Origin: an uncultured Pseudoteredinibacter sp.
Lineage (GTDB): Bacteria; Pseudomonadota; Gammaproteobacteria; Pseudomonadales; Cellvibrionaceae
Direction: 5' to 3'
Length of the DNA stretch: 64,000 nucleotides
NCBI RefSeq assembly: GCF_947502065.1
Contig: NZ_CANMYE010000007.1
Span: forward strand, 62,001-126,000
Each line of letters opens with the position of its first letter. Within the stretch, counting starts at the first letter, position 1. The translations under genes were made by a program, and so were the position numbers. Shown piece by piece: positions 17,568 through 25,473 of this stretch. Under the pieces are notes generated by a model. The model was not told the DNA's origin. It saw only the letters and a program-made list of their open reading frames with translations, and ran no database searches.

Positions 17568-18785
17568 ATGCAAAATACATTTGATCACCCCTTACCCAAT
17601 GAGCAAGGTTACTTTGGTGAATATGGCGGAAGCTTTATTCCACCTGAGCTGCAGCAAATAATGAATGATATTGATGCGGCTTATTGTGAGATTCGCCAAG
17701 ACCCAGAGTTTTTAAGCCAGCTAGCTAGCCTTTATCAACATTATGTTGGCCGCCCTAGCCCAATCTTCTTGGCTCAAAATTTATCAAAGAAATACGGTGC
17801 CGAGATTTACCTCAAGCGAGAAGACTTGAATCACACCGGTGCCCACAAAATAAACCACTGTCTTGGTGAAGCTCTATTGGCCAAGAAAATGGGTAAGCAA
17901 AAGATCATTGCTGAAACCGGTGCAGGGCAACACGGGGTTGCTTTGGCGACGGCGGCGGCCTTGCTGGGCTTGGAGTGCGACATCTATATGGGCGAGGTAG
18001 ATATTAAAAAAGAGCATCCCAATGTTGTGCGCATGCATATCTTAGGTGCCAATGTGATCCCCGCAACTCATGGCCGTAAAACTTTAAAAGAGGCGGTAGA
18101 TGCCGCATTCGAAGCCTACTTAAAAGATCCGCATAGTCAGCTGTATGCTATTGGTTCTGTAGTGGGCCCGCATCCTTTCCCAATGATGGTGCGCGACTTC
18201 CAGTCTATTATTGGAAATGAGGCCCGCCAGCAAATGCAGCAGCAATACGGTGGCCTACCTGATCATGTGGTTGCTTGTGTTGGTGGTGGATCCAATGCGA
18301 TGGGAATCTTCAGTGCCTTTTTAGATGACACAGAGGTAGCCTTGCACGGCGTTGAGCCGGCTGGACATACTATGGATGTTGCCGGAGAACACGCGGCTAC
18401 CCTAAGCAAAGGCCAGCCAGGTACCATGCATGGCTTTAAGTCTTATATGTTGCAAGATGAGCAAGGTGAGCCGCAAGAGGTGTACTCTGTCGCCAGTGGT
18501 TTGGATTATCCCTCAGTTGGGCCGCAGCATGCTTACTTGAAAGATCTAGGTCGAGTTAATTACCATGCTATCGATGATAAACAAGCGATCGATGCCTTTT
18601 TTGAACTGTCCCGTATGGAAGGCATCATTCCCGCGATTGAATCGTCTCACGCGATTGCGCAAGCTTGCAAAATTGCAAAAGACGGGGGGTGTGTATTAGT
18701 AAACCTATCAGGTCGAGGCGATAAGGATATCGATTTTGTAGTTGAGAATTATGGCCAAGCCTATGAAATAGGCAACAAGCTTTAA
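17568..18785 (+). CDS. trpB: Solitary tryptophan synthase beta-like PLP enzyme
   Basis: 405 residues. The PLP lysine is Lys94 in HTGAHKINH, the catalytic Glu is Glu116 in AETGAGQHGVA, and the phosphate loop is GGGSNAMG. TrpB joins indole and serine to make tryptophan, normally with TrpA. Here trpA is not adjacent. Some signature blocks differ from the textbook enzyme: KINH instead of KINN, and GSVVGPHPFPMMVRDFQ where the usual form is GTAAGPHPYP..VREFQ. This looks like a stand-alone TrpB variant that may salvage indole or use another substrate. A strong terminator follows. Confidence 0.88.
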   Translation: MQNTFDHPLPNEQGYFGEYGGSFIPPELQQIMNDIDAAYCEIRQDPEFLSQLASLYQHYVGRPSPIFLAQNLSKKYGAEIYLKREDLNHTGAHKINHCLGEALLAKKMGKQKIIAETGAGQHGVALATAAALLGLECDIYMGEVDIKKEHPNVVRMHILGANVIPATHGRKTLKEAVDAAFEAYLKDPHSQLYAIGSVVGPHPFPMMVRDFQSIIGNEARQQMQQQYGGLPDHVVACVGGGSNAMGIFSAFLDDTEVALHGVEPAGHTMDVAGEHAATLSKGQPGTMHGFKSYMLQDEQGEPQEVYSVASGLDYPSVGPQHAYLKDLGRVNYHAIDDKQAIDAFFELSRMEGIIPAIESSHAIAQACKIAKDGGCVLVNLSGRGDKDIDFVVENYGQAYEIGNKL

Positions 18786-18796
18786 TCGATAGCGTG

Positions 18797-18822
18797 GCGC
18801 TGCGTTTTCGCAGCGCTTTTTT
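18797..18822 (+). terminator. trpB terminator
   Basis: GCGCTGCG-TTTT-CGCAGCGC followed by TTTTTT, 11 bases after the trpB stop. A textbook intrinsic terminator that also sits just past the end of the converging response-regulator gene. Confidence 0.92.
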
Positions 18823-19960
18823 ATTTTGCCGTAATAAAAATTGAGTCTGGTATGGAGCGGCTTCTTTGAAAACTTCTTAATCTTGATCGGGTAGCGTCAC
18901 TGATGCGAATGCCTTTAGAGAGTAAAAGTGCTCCGCTTTTAGTTTTTACATCGCGAGACAATACCATGTCATCGTCAAGCTCTGATATTGGTACATGCTG
19001 TTCGTCTTTCTGAACGATATACTCCAAAGATTTTACGAATAGATCTAAAATCTTTGGGTCGTAATAAATACCGGCTTTGCCCCGCATTTTGTTGATCGCA
19101 TATTCACTGCTACCGTGTAGTGATTCATAGTGATCGAAATCTACGATGACCTTGAGTAGTCGAGATGCCACTGGAATGTCACTACCGGAAACGTCATCCT
19201 CAGGGTATCCGCTGCCATTAAAGTTTTTGTTCTGGTAGCGAATGGAGTTGGCGATATCCTCCATGCGGGGGATTCGGCTAATTAGCTGAAACGCTAGCTC
19301 TGGGTGATAGTGGTACATTTGCTCGAAGTTGGCATCAAGTTTCCCTCCTTGGTTTATGGCGCTGATTGCCTCTTCAGGCAAGCTAACTAGGCCTACCAGG
19401 CATAACATGGACAGCGCTTCGTATCTCCAGACCTCTTTTACGCCGAGAATAGAGACGCATCGTGTAACATGATCCTTTAGTCTGGAAGTGCGGCCAAATA
19501 TATCAGGGCTTGCTAAGGCGAGAGTGTCACTCAAAGCCTCAATACTTGCGCGTAGAGTGTTTTCAAGGAGATCCTCTTCCAGATTGTTAAGGGTATATTG
19601 TTGAATTGCTGAGTTTAGAACCTCTGAAACGATCTGAGGGGAAGAGGGTTTATTTATAAACTTAAAAATATTACCTTGATTGATCGCGTCTATCGCCGTT
19701 TGTTGGTCCGCATTTCCGGTCAGCATAATCCTTATAGCATTTGGTTGGATTTCTTTTGATCTTTCTAGAAACTCAATACCGTTCATTTCCGGCATTTGCA
19801 TATCAGATACGATTACCGAAAAGGTAGGGCCGGCACTTAGCTGCTTAAGAGCTGCTTCCCCGCTGTCCGCAAGATGAATGTCGAACTCTCCTCGGAGTGT
19901 TCTTCTGAAAGCTTTTAGTACATTGGGTTCGTCGTCAACAAATAACACGGAAGGTTTCAT
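18821..19960 (-). CDS. Response regulator with degenerate HD-GYP-like output domain
   Basis: 379 residues. Receiver about 1-125: acidic pair at 9-10, Asp53 in VSDMQMPEMNG, KP near 105. The C-terminal ~230 residues follow the HD-GYP layout, with FNGSGYP retained. The metal-binding HD is missing: the position of LHDIGKIGIP reads LCLVGLVSLP, and the HHE preceding GYP is replaced by RYQNKN. Cyclic-di-GMP hydrolysis is therefore unlikely, and it probably acts as a binding or scaffold output. Last gene of the six-gene cluster, 17 bp after the HDOD regulator. Confidence 0.85.
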   Translation of the reverse strand: MKPSVLFVDDEPNVLKAFRRTLRGEFDIHLADSGEAALKQLSAGPTFSVIVSDMQMPEMNGIEFLERSKEIQPNAIRIMLTGNADQQTAIDAINQGNIFKFINKPSSPQIVSEVLNSAIQQYTLNNLEEDLLENTLRASIEALSDTLALASPDIFGRTSRLKDHVTRCVSILGVKEVWRYEALSMLCLVGLVSLPEEAISAINQGGKLDANFEQMYHYHPELAFQLISRIPRMEDIANSIRYQNKNFNGSGYPEDDVSGSDIPVASRLLKVIVDFDHYESLHGSSEYAINKMRGKAGIYYDPKILDLFVKSLEYIVQKDEQHVPISELDDDMVLSRDVKTKSGALLLSKGIRISDATRSRLRSFQRSRSIPDSIFITAK

Positions 19961-19977
19961 GTTGTCCTCATTGATAC

Positions 19978-21150
19978 TTAAATATTACTGGAAATCTCTA
20001 GCCAAGATTCAATTTTGTCACTGCTAAAGTAGTCGCCTAATGGGCAGCGATCTGTTTTCAATAATGCTGTGTTGTTTAGCAGTTGATATACAATATGTAT
20101 GATTTCGGGTGGAGCAATATGACTAAAATTCAAATGTTGTGGCTGATGTATTAACGCCAAGCAGCTGCTAATGTCACCTGGAAGACCCCAAAAATCTAGG
20201 AGATATGCCCCTACTAGACTGTTGTCAAAACCAAAGACTTCACTTTCAGACCTATAAATTTCAACATTGTCCATTTCGCTAATGGATGCGGCTTTGAGAT
20301 AGTCTTTAGGAAATTCCTGCTGTAAGACAATCTCGCCGATTCTGTGAAGTAATCCTGCTGTGAATGACTGATTAATGGCTCCCAGTTCTAACTTCTCGTG
20401 GGTAGCAATTTTTTTCGCTAGGATCGCGGTGTTCTGGCTTTGTTGCCAGATTTTTTCCAAGTTAAAATGTTCGCTTTCAGGGCGAGGCAGCTGATCGAAG
20501 ACCTTTATCGTCAGTATCAAACTCTTGATTGTATCGATACCTAAGAAGTTTACTGCTTCGCAGGGCGATTCTATGGTTCTTCCTATCCCAAAATATGCAG
20601 AGTTGCAAATTTGAAGCAGTTTAGCTGTCATAGCGATATCTTGGCTGATTAGCTCAGAGATTGCATCAAGGCTTGAATCCTCTTTACTAAGCTCTTTGTT
20701 GATCTCGCTGTAAATAGTAGGGAGGCACGGCAATTTATCAATCTTAGATATAGTCTTGCTTAAAGCCGGGCAGGACAATAGGTCCTTCATTCTAAGGGAT
20801 TTATTTATCGTAGATTTTAGCGTTTCAGGTTTGGCCGGCTTGGCTAAATATTGATGCGCGACATTTATGCAGTTTAAGATTAATTCTGTTTCACTGTAAC
20901 CAGACAAAACTATTCTGAGGGTTTCAGGGTATAGCTTTTTAACCTGTGTGAGTAGTTCAACCCCGTTCATATTTGGCATGCGCATATCGCTTACAATGAC
21001 ATCATAGGAGTTGTTCGACATTTCTTCGAGTGCAGCAGCCCCTGAGCTTGAAAAACTCATGGACCATTCATTTCTGGTAGAGTGAAGAGCTCGCCTAAGC
21101 CCGCTTAGGACGTTTTCTTCATCATCTACAAACAGTATATTTTTCTTCAT
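19978..21150 (-). CDS. Response regulator with HDOD output domain
   Basis: 390 residues. Receiver about 1-125 with DD at 9-10, Asp55 in VSDMRMPNMNG and AKP near 106. An HDOD domain occupies about 140-335: LPCLPTIYSEINKELSKED, then ISQDIAMTAKLLQICNSAYFG and FTAGLLHRIGEIVL. HDOD domains resemble HD hydrolases but usually lack catalysis and serve as signalling outputs. No DNA-binding domain is present. It begins 2 bp after the histidine kinase stop, so it is the kinase's likely partner. Confidence 0.9.
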   Translation of the reverse strand: MKKNILFVDDEENVLSGLRRALHSTRNEWSMSFSSSGAAALEEMSNNSYDVIVSDMRMPNMNGVELLTQVKKLYPETLRIVLSGYSETELILNCINVAHQYLAKPAKPETLKSTINKSLRMKDLLSCPALSKTISKIDKLPCLPTIYSEINKELSKEDSSLDAISELISQDIAMTAKLLQICNSAYFGIGRTIESPCEAVNFLGIDTIKSLILTIKVFDQLPRPESEHFNLEKIWQQSQNTAILAKKIATHEKLELGAINQSFTAGLLHRIGEIVLQQEFPKDYLKAASISEMDNVEIYRSESEVFGFDNSLVGAYLLDFWGLPGDISSCLALIHQPQHLNFSHIAPPEIIHIVYQLLNNTALLKTDRCPLGDYFSSDKIESWLEISSNI

Positions 21151-21152
21151 TG

Positions 21153-23309
21153 CTAATCAGGTTTTTCATCAATGGGGAGGCTAATGGTAAAAGTCGTTCC
21201 CTCACCTACCTCGCTGCTAATGTTAACTGTTCCCTTGTGTTTGTCCTTTATTACAGAGTATGAAATGGATAAGCCTTGCCCCGTCCCTTTACCGACTCCT
21301 TTGGTGGTGAAAAATGGGTCAAAGACTTTGCTGATTATCTCTTGCGGAATTCCAATGCCATCATCCTTAATCTCAATTACGGCAGACTCATCTTCGAGCC
21401 TGGTAATAATTTCAATCAGACCCATTTTTTCGCCTTTGTATTTCTCCTCAATAGCATGTGAAGAGTTCACTATCATGTTGAGAAACACTTGATTAAGTTC
21501 TCCCGGAAAGCAGCTAACTGGGGGCAGGTCTTTTTCAAGATTGAGTTTTAAATCGGCAGTGTATTTCCATTCGCTCTTTGAAATGATCGAAGTGCTTTCG
21601 ATTGCCTTGTTGAGGTTGATCTTTTGCTTTTCCTCACCGTCAGGGTGTGAAAAGTTCTTCATTGCACTAACGATTTTGTTGATGCGTTTTAGACCGTCCT
21701 TAGATTGCGTGATCGCATCTGGAAGCTCTTCCTGAAGGAACTCAAAGTCTAAGTCTTCTAAGTAGTTTTCGTTGACTACAGATAATTCATTTCCATGTTG
21801 CTTGATAAATTCAATCAGCTCCTGGCAAGATGTGCCGATAAAATTCAGGTTGTCACCTACAAATTGCGCGGGAGTATTCACCTCATGGGCAATTCCCGCA
21901 GCAAGTTGGCCAATAGATTCGAGTTTCTGTGATTGCCTAAGTTGAGCTTCAATTTCTTGATTCTTTAGCTCCTGTTCTTTTTGCTTGGATATATCAAGAT
22001 ACACACCGCGAAGCTTGTGCAGCCTGCCGTTTTTAAATATTCGACTAATAATGCCTTTGAGCCAAATGTTTTTATTATCAATGCGCTTGCTTTGAAACTC
22101 GATTTGAAAGCTACTGTTGTAGTCCTCGCCTTCGATAATTCTTTGCATGATGTCTTGCTGCCCAGTACCTTCCATTAGGCTGCCAATAATAAAGTCGCCA
22201 CTTGTAAAGCACTCGGGTGGGTACCCAAGTATGCGTTCTACCTGTTCGCTAATGTAGTTATAGCGCATCGTTACAGGATCTCCTTCCCAGAGAATACCGT
22301 CAATTGAGTTTGTTAGAGAGGATAGTTCACTGTTGGACTCCTGAAGCTTGTCGTAGAGTTCCTGAGATTTTTCTACTTCGCTTTCAAGTTCTAATTTCGC
22401 CTCATTTAGCTCTTTTGTTTTGATGTCGACCTTATGATTGACAAGTTGTGTCTCGATGCTTTGATAGCGAACGTAGTACAAGAGAATGAGTGTCAAAGTT
22501 AGACTGAAGATAAAAGGCAAAAAATCGGACCAGCTGTCAAGCTGATAAAAATTATTACCTGGGTCAAATGCAATTGATAAGTCCTTGTTTGCATACTTGA
22601 TGGCATAGGGTAGAAAAACGATGTTTTTATTTGCTGCTCGAAGCTCTTCTAAACTCACTTCCTGTGAAAAGTCTACCGGGAAGGTGTATAAGCTGCTAAA
22701 GCCAGATAATCTGTCGCCAGTAAAAACATGCGTCTTTTGCCAGTCTTCACTTGATCTTTCGATTACATTGGAAAGCATGCTGTTTATACTGCAGCAGGCA
22801 ATTAGCTGCATGTTGACAGATTCCGGTATTTTAGTGGAAATGCACATGACATTTGCAGATTGGACTTTGGGTTTTATTAAAATAGAAAACTGATCGGGGT
22901 AGCTATTGTTTGCTGAGAAATAATTTGTGATGTGAGGTTTTAGGTCAAATTTACTACTTTCCCTCAAGGCATGTAGAGTTGCCGCCTGGTTGGTCTCTCC
23001 ATCATAAAGATAAAATGATTCGTGAATGGAGAGATCTTTAACTAAGCTTTCTATTTGATTTTTGTCGAAACTGTTCTTCAGAATTATCTCTGAGATCGAG
23101 CTGGCCAATATTTTGGAATAGTTCTCTTTGCTTTTGAAAGTGTCTCCGATTATCAAGGTTAGACTCGAGATCTTAGCTTCAAAGTCGAACTTTTTTTGTT
23201 TTATTTGTTCGTTAATTTCAGAATTTTGAATAAGAACGGAGATAGTGCATCCAATAATAAATATTACCGAAAATATTATGGCATCTTTCTTGGTTTCTAT
23301 CACTTTCAT
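21153..23309 (-). CDS. Membrane PAS-domain sensor histidine kinase
   Basis: 718 residues. TM1 is at about 10-28 and TM2 at about 265-285, enclosing a ~235-residue periplasmic sensor of unrecognised fold. A coiled coil (about 290-335) is followed by a PAS domain (GILWEGDPVTMRYNYISEQVERILG). The H-box is GIAHEVNTPAQF near residue 474. The ATPase has an N-box (NMIVNSSHAI), DDGIGIP, and GKGTGQGLSIS. The ATG overlaps the end of the cytochrome c gene by 4 bp. A periplasmic sensor coupled translationally to secreted redox proteins suggests it senses their activity or substrate. The region is noticeably rich in A+T, Lys, Ile and Asn compared with neighbours. Confidence 0.9.
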   Translation of the reverse strand: MKVIETKKDAIIFSVIFIIGCTISVLIQNSEINEQIKQKKFDFEAKISSLTLIIGDTFKSKENYSKILASSISEIILKNSFDKNQIESLVKDLSIHESFYLYDGETNQAATLHALRESSKFDLKPHITNYFSANNSYPDQFSILIKPKVQSANVMCISTKIPESVNMQLIACCSINSMLSNVIERSSEDWQKTHVFTGDRLSGFSSLYTFPVDFSQEVSLEELRAANKNIVFLPYAIKYANKDLSIAFDPGNNFYQLDSWSDFLPFIFSLTLTLILLYYVRYQSIETQLVNHKVDIKTKELNEAKLELESEVEKSQELYDKLQESNSELSSLTNSIDGILWEGDPVTMRYNYISEQVERILGYPPECFTSGDFIIGSLMEGTGQQDIMQRIIEGEDYNSSFQIEFQSKRIDNKNIWLKGIISRIFKNGRLHKLRGVYLDISKQKEQELKNQEIEAQLRQSQKLESIGQLAAGIAHEVNTPAQFVGDNLNFIGTSCQELIEFIKQHGNELSVVNENYLEDLDFEFLQEELPDAITQSKDGLKRINKIVSAMKNFSHPDGEEKQKINLNKAIESTSIISKSEWKYTADLKLNLEKDLPPVSCFPGELNQVFLNMIVNSSHAIEEKYKGEKMGLIEIITRLEDESAVIEIKDDGIGIPQEIISKVFDPFFTTKGVGKGTGQGLSISYSVIKDKHKGTVNISSEVGEGTTFTISLPIDEKPD

Positions 23310-24034
23310 TGCTTAAGTGACTCGATGTAGTAGATAAGAGAATTGATTTCATGATCCAGAAGCTCTTGCCCCCAGGCAGGCATCTGCTTTGATCTGCCTA
23401 ATGGGCTGCCTCCCACGCTGATTATATTTTTCAGGTAGCTAGTGTCTTTAGTGCTTCTGCTTAAGTTGTAGGGTGTAGGGTCTGTGATGACGCTTTTTGA
23501 CAGAACGCCATCTCCCTCGCCATTTGCACCATGACATATTTTGCATCGACTTAAGTAAATTGTTCTGCCTAAGAACTTGTTGCTTTGTAATTCCCCTGAG
23601 AAAGATCTTATTTCTTCAATTGCGCCGTCATAATTGTTCCTCAGCTTAATCACAAAGCTCGAAACTGATGCTATTTGGAGCTCGTTGAGCTCACCCTTCC
23701 AGGGTGGTGAATATGGGCTCATCTTGCCTTTGCTTCCGCCATCCGTGACAATTTTGATTACGTCTTTTAGTTTCGTGCCGAATTTTTGATTGAACAAGCT
23801 GGCACTAGGGTACTCTTCGATAGATAGAGGAATATAGCCATCTCCGTGGCCAGAGTTGCCATGACATAAGGCACAGCGTTTTATATAAATACCAGCTCCT
23901 GACGTTAATCCTGTATCACTAGAAGAAAAGGCAGAGCTGCATATGTTGAGTGCCAAACATAGAGTAAGCCATTTGGCCCTATCTACGATTATTCTACTTT
24001 TACTTTGAGCTTCATAAAGGGGTGAATAGCGCAT
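23306..24034 (-). CDS. Di-haem cytochrome c, periplasmic
   Basis: 242 residues with two class-I haem motifs, CALCH (GNSGHGDG follows) and CKICH (GANGEGDG follows), each with a downstream Met candidate axial ligand (GKMSPY and SKQMPAWG). The only in-frame ATG is at 24034, which overlaps the cupredoxin gene by 46 bp. A hydrophobic signal segment (WLTLCLALNICSSAFS) begins about 22 residues in, so the N-terminal region before it is unusual and the true start could be a non-standard codon. It probably shuttles electrons between the cupredoxin or peroxidase and the respiratory chain. Confidence 0.85.
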   Translation of the reverse strand: MRYSPLYEAQSKSRIIVDRAKWLTLCLALNICSSAFSSSDTGLTSGAGIYIKRCALCHGNSGHGDGYIPLSIEEYPSASLFNQKFGTKLKDVIKIVTDGGSKGKMSPYSPPWKGELNELQIASVSSFVIKLRNNYDGAIEEIRSFSGELQSNKFLGRTIYLSRCKICHGANGEGDGVLSKSVITDPTPYNLSRSTKDTSYLKNIISVGGSPLGRSKQMPAWGQELLDHEINSLIYYIESLKQ

Positions 24035-24303
24035 TGGACTATAACCTCTCCTTGTTTATCAAATTTTACCGATTTTGAAACTCCCTTAGCATATGACCCT
24101 AGGTCAAATGATTTCGATTCGGACATGCTGTAAACATTATGAAAAAAGGGATCCTGATTTGGGAATTTAATGGTGTCCCCCTTTTTTATGGTGATCGATT
24201 TTTTGGTGAATGCCTTGTTTTTCTGTCCAATCACATGCTCTGCAGCCATTACGGATGTTGACATTGAAAGCAGTGCTAATATTACTGTCATGAAAAATTT
24301 CAT
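23989..24303 (-). CDS. Small cupredoxin (plastocyanin/amicyanin-like)
   Basis: 104 residues with a signal peptide (MKFFMTVILALLSMSTSVMA) followed by a type-1 copper fold. The copper ligands appear as His in DPFFHNVYS, then Cys and His in VQCAIHPFMK, with the Met at the end. It is a periplasmic one-electron carrier. The gene starts 8 bp after the peroxidase stop and overlaps the cytochrome c gene. Related small cupredoxins are often annotated as methylamine utilisation proteins, but no methylamine dehydrogenase genes are here. Confidence 0.85.
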   Translation of the reverse strand: MKFFMTVILALLSMSTSVMAAEHVIGQKNKAFTKKSITIKKGDTIKFPNQDPFFHNVYSMSESKSFDLGSYAKGVSKSVKFDKQGEVIVQCAIHPFMKLKVKVE

Positions 24304-24311
24304 CTAGTTCC

Positions 24312-25283
24312 TCACTCTAATGAATTAAGAAAAGCCAGTAGCTTCTCTTTTTCTTCCTTGTTTAAATTAACGGGCAGTAAGCTTGGCGAGAAATTGTGTT
24401 TTTGAACACTCACTTCTTGGTAGTGTTCAATGACCTCTAAGAGGGTTTTAGCACTGCCATCGTGAAAATATGGGGCGGTTCGAGTCGCAAGTCGTAAGCT
24501 TGGTGTCTTGAAGGCTCTTTTCATTAGAGGGATGGGCGTAAAACGATAGCGTCCAAGGTCCTCGGGTTTTTGTTTGCTTAAGCCGATATTGTGGAATCCG
24601 TCGTCAGTGAAATTTGGCGGGTGGTGACAGACAGCGCAGGCAGCTTTTTGAGGATCTATAAATAGCTTGAAGCCCAGAATCTCTTCGTTATTGAGAGCTG
24701 ACTCATCACCTTTTAGCCAACGATCAAAGCGTGTGTTTGATGCTGTAATGCTACGTTGAAACTCGGCTAAGGCAGAGCTAATGCGAGCGGAGTCAATGGC
24801 GCTGTCACCGAAAGCTCTTTCAAATAAGTTTGGGTACTCTTGATTTGACGCTATTTTTGCTATGAGTAGTTTTTCGTTTAAGCCCATTTCCAAGGGGTCG
24901 AAAAATGGCATTAATGCCTGCTGTTCAAGGCTGTCAGCTCTTCCATCCCACATGAGCACTTTTGAATAAGCCGTGTTAATAATTGAAGGGGTTGCCCGTT
25001 TAAGGGGCTTGCCAACTAAACCCTGTGCTGTTGGCTTGCCATCGCTCCAGCCGAGCTCTGGAATGTGACAGCTGGCACAGGAAGTGCTTTTGTCGATACT
25101 GAGGTTTGTATCGAAGAATATTTTCTTACCAAGCTCGCTGAGTTGTTTGTGTTGCGGGTGTAGTGTTGGTGCCGGTAAAAGCCATTGCTTCCTTAGTTCG
25201 CGAAGCTCATCAGTGCTGAACGGGGCTTCCGCGGCAGACTCAATGCATATTGCAAGTAGAGGTAAAAATATCCAAAGCCTCAT
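24312..25283 (-). CDS. Di-haem cytochrome c peroxidase / MauG-like protein
   Basis: 323 residues with signal peptide (MRLWIFLPLLAICIESAAEA). The two haem sites are CASCH (followed by IPELGWSDG) and CAVCHHPPNFTDDGFHNIG. The intervening text (PSIINTAYSKVLMWDGRADSLEQQALMPFFDPLEMG) is the standard bacterial di-haem peroxidase/MauG block. Members either reduce H2O2 or carry out MauG-like long-range oxidation of a protein partner. First gene of a six-gene operon with a cupredoxin, a cytochrome c, a kinase and two regulators, so its activity may be what is sensed. Confidence 0.9.
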   Translation of the reverse strand: MRLWIFLPLLAICIESAAEAPFSTDELRELRKQWLLPAPTLHPQHKQLSELGKKIFFDTNLSIDKSTSCASCHIPELGWSDGKPTAQGLVGKPLKRATPSIINTAYSKVLMWDGRADSLEQQALMPFFDPLEMGLNEKLLIAKIASNQEYPNLFERAFGDSAIDSARISSALAEFQRSITASNTRFDRWLKGDESALNNEEILGFKLFIDPQKAACAVCHHPPNFTDDGFHNIGLSKQKPEDLGRYRFTPIPLMKRAFKTPSLRLATRTAPYFHDGSAKTLLEVIEHYQEVSVQKHNFSPSLLPVNLNKEEKEKLLAFLNSLE

Positions 25284-25337
25284 AACGTGGGTACCTAGCT
25301 AGCAATTAATACTAAATAAGCAGATATTTAGTTAGGT

Positions 25338-25357
25338 TATACTACAAATGTAGTATA
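25338..25357. promoter_or_regulatory. Perfect 20-bp palindrome, probable operator of the peroxidase-kinase operon
   Basis: TATACTACAAATGTAGTATA: 9-bp arms around AA, centred about 64 bp upstream of the peroxidase ATG (minus strand). It is the only strong operator-like dyad in the promoter region of the cluster. The shape suits a dimeric GntR, TetR or similar regulator, but no such gene lies nearby. Confidence 0.6.
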
Positions 25358-25392
25358 GAAATGGCGTTTGGCAATTATTGATAAGGCAATAT

Positions 25393-25435
25393 AGAGCAGA
25401 TTGCTCTAGTTAAGGAGGCTGCTTGCCTCCTTAAC
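25393..25435. terminator. Two stem-loops between yicC and the peroxidase operon
   Basis: GTTAAGGAGGC (25409-25419) pairs with GCCTCCTTAAC (25425-25435), and beside it AGAGCA pairs with TGCTCT (25393-25407). They lie 40-80 bases past the yicC stop. There is no clear T-tract on the minus strand, so this may be a terminator, an mRNA 3'-end structure or a small palindromic repeat. Confidence 0.5.
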
Positions 25436-25473
25436 TCGCTAAGCGGGAGGGATAAGGTGGGCTGGGTTATATC

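Noticed and set aside
24312..25283. Methylamine utilisation locus
   Set aside because: MauG-like and cupredoxin genes suggest it, but methylamine dehydrogenase subunits and the other mau genes are absent.
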